Assembly (NCBI GenBank): GCA_936450465.1
Contig: OW388305.1
Coordinates: 38,015,187-38,079,186, forward strand
Reading direction: 5' to 3'
Length of the DNA stretch: 64,000 nt
Origin: Gibbula magus
Taxonomy: Eukaryota > Mollusca > Gastropoda > Trochida > Trochidae
Shown: positions 1 through 9,937 of the stretch, in pieces
Numbering within the stretch: the first letter of the stretch is position 1
Layout of the letters: each line of letters starts with the position of its first letter
Program-made: the position numbers and the translations under genes
The notes under the pieces: generated by a model
What the model saw: only the letters and a program-made list of their open reading frames with translations
Told to the model about the DNA's origin: nothing
The model's database searches: none

Positions 1-47
1 GTTCTTGTAACTTGGCTGCTCTGAATGGTGTGACACTAGCAATTTAA

Positions 48-275
48 AGGTGCTGTAGCACGATTTACTGAAATAAAGTGCTCTCACAAAACTATAAATA
101 AGTGTTACCAATAGCTAAATAATACTCATGAATCAATGAAAAAGAGTTCTTAAACAAATGAACATCGTTCGATTAAGCCATGCAAGTCAATTTCCCATCG
201 TACAGCCATTTTAAGGTGTTCACATTATAATGGCCAATAGAAGGTAGTTAAAGTGATCTGACTGATGTAGCGATA
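48..275. mobile_element. TTAA-flanked MITE, family B, truncated copy
   Basis: TTAA at 44-47 is followed by the terminus AGGTGCTGTAGCA. The body matches, in reverse orientation, the complete copy at 22743-23207 (shared stretches include GTGATCTGACTGATGTAGCG). The far end is lost near 275. It sits in the intron just upstream of the exon at 349-601. Confidence 0.6.
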
Positions 276-348
276 CATAATATTTCATATAATCATTGCA
301 GTGATTCATAAAAATATGTCAATTAATTATTTAATTGATTTTTTCCAG

Positions 349-601
349 ACCAAAGAAGACGATCTCTAAGAGTAACACTAAAGGGTTGCTGTCAGGAAAC
401 GACCCATACTTAGTTGAGACAATGGCAGATAAACTGTTCCCAAATCTTTCCTTGGAGGGTCGACACGGGACCACGCTGGGGAACACATCATTACAACTGA
501 TAACAGTGCGCGGTGACGGTGGTAAAACTGTGACACTACCAGCTCTCAGCTCCGATCAAAATTATTCTCAGATGTTGTCTGAGCTTGTCATGCACATATA
601 G
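349..601 (+). CDS. Last coding exon of an unidentified gene
   Basis: A pyrimidine-rich tract ending in CAG at 346-348 is a good 3' splice site. After it the frame is open to a TAG stop at 599-601. The first base completes a codon begun in an upstream exon outside the window. The roughly 83 residues begin PKKTISKSNT, contain DPYLVETMADKLFPNLSLEG, and end MLSELVMHI. The codon use looks coding and the segment is not repetitive. I do not recognise the family and see no catalytic motif or membrane segment. The gene points towards kazrin (tail to tail). Seen: the splice acceptor, open frame and stop. Inferred: that it is a terminal exon. Confidence 0.7.
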
Positions 602-699
602 CTTGCGGAAATCACTGTTAAACTTGTTATTGTTTTGTTTGAAATCTGTGCCAAGAAGGCCATGAAGCTAATCATGGAACTGAAGTTACATATTACAAG

Positions 700-705
700 A
701 ATAAA
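700..705 (+). promoter_or_regulatory. Candidate polyadenylation signal AATAAA
   Basis: The first AATAAA hexamer lies about 100 bases after the stop codon of the exon at 349-601, which is a plausible 3' UTR length. The region is AT-rich and other AATAAA hexamers follow (for example near 1486 and 1700), so this is only the nearest candidate. Confidence 0.3.
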
Positions 706-750
706 GGGAGATAACTCTCATTTACTTAAGGGAGACAACCAGGGATCAGC

Positions 751-903
751 ATTCTCAATCTGGAATCTGAATGGATGAGAGTTCTCAATCTGGATTTGGA
801 ATGGATCAGATTTCTCAATCTGGATTTGGAATGAGTCAGATTTCTCAATCTGGATTTGGAATGGATCAGAATTCTCAATCTGGAATAATTGGATTTGGAA
901 TTG
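751..903. repeat. 30-bp tandem repeat, about five copies
   Basis: Units beginning at 751, 781, 811, 841 and 871 share TCTCAATCTGGATTTGGAAT. Because 30 is divisible by three the array is open on the minus strand as a QIQIE-type repeat, which is an artefact of the period. It lies directly after a GGGAGATAACT motif, in or just beyond the 3' UTR of the left gene. Confidence 0.85.
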
Positions 904-2020
904 ATCGATTGAACTGGACACCAAAAGTTGTTATGTGCATGTGAAAAGTATTTATTTCATTGTGGACAATTTGTTTTGTTGATACAAGATGGTGATCTTG
1001 TGATGAATACAGGTATAAACAACATTGTTGTTGAAAGTGTGATAATAATAATATTCAATTTGTGATTTTGTGATATAGAGAAAATTAATATCTGTTAATT
1101 GTTGGAAACTTGTTGTTTGACAGAGATGTTTATTGTTATAATATTGAAGCTAGGAAAATAATAATTACATAATATGAGATTTGTTCAAAACAACAAAAGT
1201 TTAAAATTTAAGATATTTTTGCACTAAATATTACTTGAAAATATGCTTGGCATAAATCAAAGTTTACATGAATTGTTCAAAATTTTATATTTAATAATTG
1301 AATTTTTTTTTTAAAATTAGTCATGTACATGAGAAAACTGGTTGAAAATTGATAAATTTTCATGTCGATATTTCTAAAAAGATGTTTGCCTCTTATATCA
1401 AAGTTATTATTTAAGATTAAAGATTGCGGTTCAAAGATGACATGAATAGTTATCAATTTAAAGCGTGTTGTTATTATATTTCACAATAAATATTGATAAC
1501 TGATTTTTTTCTGATCAACTATTACCGTCCATGCTTTACAAATGTTGCGTCTTGTTTATATTGCAGCTAATTAATTAATAAAATTAATTTATTCATGTGT
1601 AATTATTTTACCTACCTCGCTGTGTGTCTGTGTACACTAGTTCACAGCCATGTCTCGTTAGTTATAAATAGTTGGTATTTTATATTCTAATTTGCATAAT
1701 AAAACAATAATCTCTCATAGTCAAATGTAACTGATACAATTTTGAATAAATCCAGATTTCAATTCTCAAAATGTTTATAGGATTAATAGATGTTACCATT
1801 TTAAAAATCATAGTTCTTTTGAGAGTAAAGGAAAGTTTTTAAATATTTTATCTGAAATATTTGTTCTCTTCTTTGATCATCTTTTTCTTGTATCAGAAGA
1901 AAACTAATTACATTTTATTTGTGTATTATTATCCATTTATGATTATCGTTACCGGTAATTAGAAATTGATTATTCTATGAGACAGTGGTTGTGCTAAATT
2001 TGTCTGGTTGAAGACCTAGA
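904..2020. other. AT-rich intergenic tract without recognisable gene
   Basis: Low-complexity AT-rich DNA with short poly-A/T runs. No splice-bounded coding segment and no clear repeat family was seen. Confidence 0.5.
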
Positions 2021-2125
2021 CCCATATTTTCGAAGCTATCTTAGCGCTAAGATAGTCATAAGTGCCATACATTTACATTGACTTACGACTATCTTAGCAC
2101 TAAGACAGCTTTGAAAATATGTGCC
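2021..2125. mobile_element. Palindromic (foldback) element, family I
   Basis: Two arms of about 45 bases are inverted copies around CATAAGTGCCATACATTTAC. Each arm contains CTATCTTAGC(G/A)CTAAGA next to an AT-rich end like CATATTTTC. Related copies occur at 31624-31733 and 51447-51633. The structure fits a small non-autonomous DNA transposon. No clear target duplication was identified. Confidence 0.65.
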
Positions 2126-3484
2126 CTGATCCTTATAGTGTATCTGTGATATTTTGTTGTGTTTTGTGAACTTTGTTGTGATGTTATTTATATGTTATGA
2201 ATTACAATATACCGTCCATTCTTACAAACCAGTCATTTAGTTTTGTGCCGTGAAGAATTATCTCCCTTAGAACATTTTCTTCTTTGAAGGAAATGTGATT
2301 CCTACTGAATGCAATTTTTTATTTAAGAAAATAATTGTCAAATCATTAAACCACCAAATATCCTCATTGAGTTTTTGACATGGTATTCACTGGAAATACC
2401 ATCTTTCGTACAATGAGGTTATTGTTTCACCTTATCCATTTAAGGAGAAATTATGATAATAATATATTTTTTTTAAATTTCCGACATGAAGAATCATAAA
2501 ATTTTATTTTATATATTTTTTATTATTATTTTAATGATAAGAAATCGACTTCTGTCTTATTGATAAGGTGAAAAGGTGGTTATTGTCAAATTGATCATTA
2601 AAAAAACTATTTTAAACCAAACTTAACTTGAATATTTCTCCTTTACGTGATGAAAAGGAATTTGAAATTTATGTTTTCCAATACATGCTTCATTTTCAGA
2701 TCTCAAATAAATTGTGTAAGTTATGTTATCTCTGTGCTGTATACCGGTAAGTTATCTATTAAAAAGATTGATTTTGAAAAAAAATCAAATAAACTATCTT
2801 TTGCACCTTATACTATTATAGTGCTTGATTTGTATATAAAGATTGTCTTGTATCGTGAATAGATTTAGAATATGCTCAATTATAATAAAAACATTAATGG
2901 ATTTTCACTGATTGTATTTGTAATTAAGGTGCATCATAAAACGCTGAATATTTCTTATTAACAATGAGCATGATAAATTTGATTTATTTGATATAATTTC
3001 ATGCCATTCAATTTATGCCGTCCATATGTAATTTATAGATTTATTTTGCTGTGCTACTTTTTAAGTGTTTGAGGACCAAACGTTGTATTTTAATTATTTT
3101 TACACTTTTATTTATTTGTTTGGTTTGTTGCTGTATATATTTGTTTTTTTTTCACGGTTTTAAAATTGTATCGAAATCTGTCTTGACACAATGGTGGTTA
3201 TCATCATTGTATTATTTTCTCCAGAATGGACACAATATGTTTATGACTAGCTATAAATGATGATATCTTATGAGAATTTGAATGAGGGAGGCTCAAAACT
3301 TGACTTGTCAAAACTCTGGATGTATCTTGCATGATTGACAAAAGATAAAAATATTTATGGTTCGTTTAATTCATAATTTTGAACTCCAAAGATAGACTTC
3401 TCTAAATTGTTTTTTTGGTTTTGTATGGCTGATACTCAATGAATGCAAGGCTTGCTTGACTCTAATTGAATTAATGGATAAATA
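2126..3484. other. AT-rich intergenic tract without recognisable gene
   Basis: No convincing exon, RNA gene or dated repeat. A GAATTATCTCCCTT motif occurs at about 2255-2268. Open frames near 2650-2860 and 3051-3260 are short, AT-driven and unlike any known protein. Confidence 0.45.
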
Positions 3485-3488
3485 TTAA

Positions 3489-3840
3489 GGAGAGGGTTCT
3501 ATCGTGGTATTTTTGTCAAACCAAAATTCGAGAGGACATTCCTGTTTACACATATTTTATAAATACATGCTTATTGCACAATTCAGATAAAACGTATTAA
3601 TGAGGACAATATTTGATGACTTTATATTTGAAAAGTTGAAAAAGTCTAGCGCACATTCATTAAAAAATAATAAAATAAAAATATTGGCGATACAAGTGTG
3701 AAAAGCTTTGCTACGGCACAAGAAATTGTTGATTAGTTTAATGATACATTACTTTGTAACATATATTTGTACATTTTCAAAATTAATATCAATGAAAAAA
3801 CAGAGTCTTTCATTTCACGGTTAAGTTTACGTAGTAAAAC
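3489..3840. mobile_element. TTAA-associated repeat, family F
   Basis: After a TTAA at 3485-3488 the sequence (GGGTTCTATCGTGGTATTTT and onwards, including TTGTTGATTAGTTTAATGAT) matches 46175-46420. Related segments with GTGTGAAAAGCTT(T/A)(G/A)CTACGGCA occur near 21495 and, inverted, near 56930. It is interpreted as a degenerate non-autonomous DNA element. Confidence 0.5.
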
Positions 3841-4052
3841 TATATAACAATAGCATATTTATTTATAATGTGAAATTGTGAATTTTTGCAAGGGGCATCC
3901 AGATACTGACAAGCTTTAGCAAACTTGGAATAGTTGCAGAAAACTGAAATAAAACTTCTCTCAATAACTATACTTGGTTTTTTTTTATTCATTATAACAT
4001 TAAAAAGTGTCTGTCTACCATTATTATACAATTGAAATCAATCCATAACCAT

Positions 4053-4081
4053 GGATGTCAAGGATGTCAAGGATGTCAAGG
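4053..4081. repeat. 9-bp microsatellite (GGATGTCAA)n
   Basis: Three and a fraction perfect units of GGATGTCAA. Confidence 0.8.
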
Positions 4082-4117
4082 CACTGTAGTACGCCGTTCC
4101 TAATCTTCTCACATAAA

Positions 4118-4315
4118 GGTAAACAAGATGTGTTTGTGAAACACGGATGCCCCCGGATATATGCTATCAGCCATCACAAGGTATTCACATGCCAAGTATG
4201 AAGCCCTAGCTCTGAGCAATCCAAAGTTATGGCCAAGGTTAAAGTTTTTGTGGACAAACACACGGACAGACAGACGGACAGGTGAAACACAATATACCCC
4301 TGATTCAGGGGCATA
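4118..4315. mobile_element. SINE-like dispersed repeat ending in GACA-rich tract
   Basis: Contains AACAAGATGTGTTTGTGAAAC, then AAAGTTATGGCCAAGGTTAA and an imperfect GACAGACAGACGGACAGG run. I associate this arrangement with dispersed elements in molluscan DNA, but that is from memory and unverified. No polymerase III head was identified here. Confidence 0.45.
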
Positions 4316-4894
4316 AAAAGTGTTACCAATGGCTGAATAATATCAATAAAAAGATTTATCAAACAACAGTATATGGTTCGGTGAGTCCATTTCCATTCGC
4401 GCGTCCATTTTTAAGATATGCTTGATAACGGTATAAGGATCTATACCGAAACGTCGCTATTGTTAATAAAGAAGTTGATCATCTATAAAATATTTGTCTT
4501 CTTCATCACACCAACTTCTAGAATGCCTCTCAAACAGTTTTCATTTTAAGATGTTCACATTAAATGGCTGCTCAAAGGTAGTTCAAGTGATCTGACTGAT
4601 GTAGTGATACCTAAACACTCCGAGTAGAATTTTAACTATGGTACAATGATGGAATTGTCAACTATCGTTCTGTCTAATCTCTCAAAATTGCATGAGACCT
4701 ATACCTCTCGCACTGAAGAGTTCCACAAAAGCATTGCATTATACATCTCACCATTTTCTTGCGATACAGATAACCGTTTTCTGTAAATACAGCTTATCGG
4801 GTCGTGTATTTATTTGAGATTGTATTTAAACTTAAATAATAAATGGCAAATTTGAAGGAAAAAAATATGCAAAAAACGCGCTGCAGCACCTGAA
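4316..4894. mobile_element. MITE family B, long degenerate copy
   Basis: Shares GTGTTACCAATGGCTGAATA with the copy at 48-275 and GTACAATGATGGAATTGTCA with the copy at 22743-23207. It ends at CTGCAGCACCT. The right TTAA is mutated, and additional sequence in the first half makes it longer than the 465-bp copy. Confidence 0.55.
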
Positions 4895-5016
4895 AACAAT
4901 CCAGCAGGCTAAAGGTTAAAATATGCAAGAAGATAAGATGTGTAGAGAATGTCTGTTTTCCCTTGGCAAATTTATCTCATCAAGTTAGGTAGAAATGTAG
5001 ATATTTCACTATTCAG

Positions 5017-5313
5017 GTGAGGTGAGGTGAGTTTGGGTTTAACGCTGCTTTCAAGAGTATTTCACTTATATCGCGGCTACTAGTATTACGGCAGGGAGAA
5101 AGCCCACAACGCCATGTGGCTATGCATTGCGGTGAAACCTGCAAGCAACGGCTGGAACTAGCGAACCATGGGTGGTACTACTTTTGAAATTCAGTGTAGC
5201 GATTGCACCCAAATCTTACTTTTCTCTACTGCAGACAAAGTTGCCGTGCCACTGGTGGGATTCGAACCCCTTGATCCGCAGCTGAACACGCTAACCACTG
5301 CGCTATCCCGCCC
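5017..5313 (-). mobile_element. tRNA-derived SINE, family D
   Basis: On the minus strand a tRNA-like head starts at the right end: GGCGGGATAGCGCAGTGGTT carries an A box, and GGGTTCGAATCCC carries a B box. The body follows and the tail reads AACCCAAACTCACCTCACCTCACC. Full and partial relatives are at 15965, 20382, 21936, 24702, 29779 and 55952. Confidence 0.8.
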
Positions 5314-7432
5314 CCGACTTATAGGGAAGTGGGACAATACTTTGTGGTAGTGTGCAACAGAAAAATCCTCACTTCTGATTTTCTCTTTATCTATTATGTA
5401 CATGAACGTATGGCCATCTCAGGTTCGAAGTAATGTCATCATTTCACAAAACAACAATAAGTAAATTTTCATCTTTTTTATTTCATAAGTTTATAGATCA
5501 ACATATACAAAAATTCATATTTACAAAACTAAAATCACTTCATGCGTGACACCAGTGTAGAAGAATCAAACGTTCATCGACATATCCATCTCAGGGACAG
5601 ACTCTACAACACTTTCCATTTTAAAACTATCACTCCGCGACTAGAGTCACATTAATACATTATACAATGCCAGCCAGAACGTAATTTGAACAATTTAAAC
5701 GGTCAAATTACATGCACAAATATTTTTCCAACTTGGATCAACACAAGATGTCTGGCTGGACTTATTTGAAACACTGTATGTACGAGGCCTAACCTTTTCG
5801 TAACAACAAATCTGATTGGTTAAGAGCTAAAATAACATCACACTGATATTGATACTTGTGCATGAAATAAAAATGTGTGTATACTGGATGGTTTGAACTG
5901 GCTAAAAGGGAAAATGAAATAAAATTATCACAAATTGATGACAATCTTTCACAAAAATATTTTGTAAATATTGTCGTTACCATGATTCTAATGGAGAAAT
6001 GTTTAAAATAGCACTTTTCAACATAAAAAGCAATTTCTTTTTCTAGATATTATGTTTGACAAATCTCAAATAATCTCTTCATTTTACTAGTTAGCACTAC
6101 TGACTGAAACAAATAACTCACTTAAATCTACCAAGTATTTCTTTTCAAAATGTCCCATATTTTTTATTACATGATTAAACTTTGCATAACTTTGTCAACC
6201 TATGAATATGAACAAGCTTTGATGTTTCACCTATTTCAAAATTCAAATAATATTTTTTTTAGGAAAAACAGGAAAATGAAACTATATGTACATAAAACTT
6301 GAACAAATAACAAGCAAAGAGAGCATTTTAAATGGAATGCCAAATTCTACAGAAAATAAGTTAAATCTTGAAACATATTGCATCTTAATTTTTACATTAC
6401 ACCTCAAATTACAAATATTATCACCCCTTGTATTTGTACATTCAAAATTGCAATTTGTTTCATTTTTTTAAAAACTAAAACCTGAAAGTTAGAAGTTCAA
6501 TACAATTTATGGTAGAATATAAGATGATAGATAACGATAATTAAATATATTCCACATTAATAATTGCAAGGTCATTTGTTTAGATTGATGATACATATTC
6601 CTGGTCAGGGCCAGAATACATTAAGTCCATTATCAGTAATGTATAAATAAATGAGATTCATAACTTTGTGTGATTGTCTGTGCAAACATGTGTCTTTATT
6701 GAAAAAAATATATTTAATTGAATCACAAACACATTTAATTCTTAAAGTTATCACAACATTTAAATGCTGAACAGTTGGATAAAGAAACCTTGGAGTTATA
6801 CTGGCTGTATAAATCTTAGGGAACAATTTAATTTGAAATTAATCAATAATTGCTATGACCTTTTGTCTTCATAAAAAAGCAACCCATTTCTTTAAAATGT
6901 CGAATTTACCCTAAAAATGTCTTGATTAATGTTTTAAAAATTCATTCAAAAATCAAATTTAATTTTGGTCTCACCTCACAACCGAAACGTCTTGACAATG
7001 ATTTTAAAATTTTAAGTTTTCAGCATGGGTGTCTTGTTGAATAATACGCGATAAATTAGTTGGATATATAGTATAAAACCATTCCGGGTTCACAAAAGAT
7101 ACGAGGAGTACAGGATAGGGCTGGGACGGGTTCAAGGTTTCAACCAGGGTACCTAACATCCTGTTACTCTGCCCGACCTGGATACCTGTTTTGTTGACTC
7201 AACATAAAGTTCGTAAAATTTTGTAATAATTTCTTCAGCTGGAGGTTAAATTATGGATTAAAGCATAACTCTACAGCGATTTCTGTTAAATTTTCTTTGA
7301 ATAACAATTGAGTTTATAAAAATGTTGGAATTTAGTCACGAGTCCAGTAATGTGATGGGTACCCGGGTCCTACTCGGTACCCACCTGCCCAGGTATCCGG
7401 GTTACTCGTCCAGTGGATCACAGGTGCAAGAC
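5314..7432. other. Intergenic tract / possible distal kazrin 3' flank
   Basis: AT-rich, with several minus-strand AATAAA hexamers (for example at 6700-6695) that could end a long kazrin 3' UTR, but none can be preferred. No coding segment was recognised. Confidence 0.4.
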
Positions 7433-7672
7433 CCTAAATATACATATACGTATAGCTACCTATAACATACACAAGGTTAGACACTGTCCGCCATCTTGGA
7501 ACTTGCCATAGGACCGGAAATGGTTAAACTGGTTTGCTGGCTCAAATACACTTTGTAGGATTTGTAGACTGATCCAAGTTTCCATTTCCGGTCCTATGCA
7601 GGATCCAAGATGGCCGTCAGTATCTGACCACTTTTATGTTATATCGGTAGGTATACATATTTATATTTAGTT
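7433..7672. mobile_element. Long inverted-repeat (foldback) element
   Basis: Arms of about 90 bases (7433-7523 and 7580-7672) are inverted copies. The left arm contains CCATAGGACCGGAAATGG and the right arm CCATTTCCGGTCCTATG; both contain GCCATCTTGGA or its complement. The loop is about 55 bases. It fits a foldback-type MITE. Confidence 0.7.
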
Positions 7673-7834
7673 CTGGCGCCTATGTAGTGGATGTGGTAGT
7701 TTGAATCCATGATAAACATCTAGACTACATACAAAGGCTATGGTCCAGTGGGTAACATTGCTATAGTCGTATGAGTACAGCTTCTTGTCGTGAGCTCAAG
7801 AAATAAGTGCCACATACAATTCTTCTTTTTCGTA

Positions 7835-8300
7835 ATAATGTGATGTTTGTAGTTCTGAACTCTTGTTGGTTTAGATCCTCAAAGTTCTTTAAAGACTCCT
7901 GACATGTTGTTATCCTCGGGGACGAGTGCCATTTACGATTTACATAATGTCTATAGTTGTGAACTCTTGAGGCTTACGGTTCTTAAAGCCCATATATACG
8001 ACACCTGAGACTGATTTCAGCTAAATGTTGTTATCCTTGGGTACACGCATATGATGTCTATACTTCTGAACTTGTGAGGGTTTAGATTCTCAAAGCCTTT
8101 ATAGAAAACACGAGAGAATCTTTTAGCTGAATATTGTCATCGGCGACATATGCCATTTATGATTAGTACATGATGTTTGTTTAGATTCGCAAAGCCCTTA
8201 CATAAGACTTATTTCAGCAGCAATGTTATCTTCGGGGACAAGTGACATTTACGATGTAATCATGATGTCTATAGTTCTCAACATTGACTAGGTTTGACCA
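7835..8300. repeat. Degenerate long-unit tandem repeat, about 3-4 copies
   Basis: Successive blocks share TGTTATCCTCGGGGACGAGT, TGATGTCTATAGTTCTGAAC and TTTAGATTCTCAAAGCC at intervals of roughly 110-140 bases, with much divergence and indels. Confidence 0.55.
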
Positions 8301-8397
8301 TGAAATGTCATCAAAGGTACTCATCTTTTTGGTATATGCTAGATGTCATAAGTCACAAGTGCCATGTTAGTATCACGACTGAGTTCACCTACTTTAA

Positions 8398-8752
8398 AGG
8401 GGCAGTAGCACGTTTTTTCGCTCAAATAAGTCGATGAAATGTATTTGAAAAATAATGTCACAAATAGTAAAACACCATTCTCTCTCCGGAAAATCGAACT
8501 GAAAATGAGTGTACATGGTTCGGTATAGCCATGGGGATCATTTTTGTAATGCGAAATGATTAAATTGTGTTCACAATAAAATGGCCGCCATGCAATTTTT
8601 GCTTTATACGCAACACCGTTATTATCACTACGGATAATTGGTTTGTGTAATAACATGTTTTACCCTCTAAAGTTAATATAAATAACATAAACTATCATTA
8701 TAAATGGGAAATTTGAAAAAATAAAATTTGCAAAAAACTTGCTACTGCCCCT
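8398..8752. mobile_element. TTAA-flanked MITE, family A (copy 1)
   Basis: Flanked by TTAA at 8394-8397 and 8753-8756. Termini are AGGGGCAGTAGCA and its inverse TGCTACTGCCCCT (one mismatch). The internal sequence (AATTATCCGTAGTG, ATGGCGGCCAT type) is shared with copies at 11669, 28112, 50996 and 54296. TTAA duplication points to a piggyBac-like transposase acting in trans. Confidence 0.85.
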
Positions 8753-9766
8753 TTAATTGGCTAGCAATTACTAACGATTGTTAACTAGTCAGTCGATCGC
8801 TGGATAGTCTTACCAACATCAAGGCTAAGTTCGAAGTAACGTATCACCAATAATTGTGTACTTTGATCAAATTTGGGAGTTATATCTCAAGATTCGAGCT
8901 ACACATATTTTGAAAGCCAATAGTTTATCTTGTTGGAAATATAATTAGTACTAGGTGTATATGTTTACATTTATCATCTTTGAACATGTATGAAATTCAC
9001 CACATCCCGTCAAAATAACGGTTCATTCACATTAGGGAAAATGAATGGCATAGGGCGTACATGTATGTATTTTTGACTTCTACAGCCAGTTCAGGACATT
9101 GCTCCTGATATACTTACTAACGTTCATCAAGTTCGGGAGTTTCATTAGATACACTCGGTGTACATATATGTATGTATCTATTTACTTTGTCTATGACCAG
9201 GTCAAGTTCTATCACAACACCGTTAACAACAACTAGGTCACCACAGCCATTGGTCACTCGAAAAATGCGTCTTTCATTCGAAAACAAGTAAATATAGAAC
9301 TGTCGTGGTCATAAAACGTCTCCACACTTTCCGATCACAGGAGAGCACCTTTGTATACACTGCTTTCAACATCAGCCATTTTTGTGGGTTTTGTACAAGG
9401 TTGGTGGTTAGAGTTATCTCCCTTTGAACATGTTTCAAATTCATCAAGAACATCGCCAGGTATGATGATCATCCGCAAAAGGCCTTTGATTTGATTAAAT
9501 ATGAGACCTTTTGTTACTGAACGTTGGTACTGAGAGAGATTGCAACAATTTGGAGAAGAAAATGTCAAACCGAAGGACTCATCTCATAACCCTGGGCCTC
9601 TTTTCATGTCATGGTCATCTCTTCTGATGGTTCCAAAAGATCCTATTTCAAGCACAAATCCGGGATCACTCTGCAACAGCCACCCCTAATTTCTAAAATG
9701 GAACAGCCCAAGCAAACACTGAGCATCATTGGGAGAGTCAATACTGATGTGGTTGGAGGGGGGTTC
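8753..9766 (-). other. Probable proximal kazrin 3' UTR
   Basis: Sequence immediately 3' of the kazrin stop on the minus strand. It contains one GAGTTATCTCCC motif at 9411-9422. There is no coding segment or clear polyadenylation site. The UTR length is unknown. Confidence 0.4.
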
Positions 9767-9937
9767 TCACACTGTGGTAGAGTCAGGTTCTACTATTGAG
9801 TCTAAGGAGTGGTTGTGTTGGATGGGAATCGGTTCAGAGATTTTCATTCCTCGTCTAGATTTCGGAGTCGAGTCCGAATCAAAGTTCATTCTTAAATCGT
9901 CCTTGATCTTCCTGCCAAAAGCACGACCCAAAGAACC
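9767..9937 (-). CDS. KAZN: kazrin visible exon 13: C-terminus and stop
   Basis: Acceptor TTCTCAG before 9937; TGA stop at 9769-9767. Encodes GSLGRAFGRKIKDDLRMNFD and ends VEPDSTTV. The last residues T-T-V fit a class I PDZ-binding consensus (S/T-x-hydrophobic). Confidence 0.92.
   Translation of the reverse strand, partial: GSLGRAFGRKIKDDLRMNFDSDSTPKSRRGMKISEPIPIQHNHSLDSIVEPDSTTV

Noticed and set aside
718..924. Minus-strand QIQIE repeat peptide
   Set aside because: Product of the 30-bp tandem repeat; no splice or start evidence.
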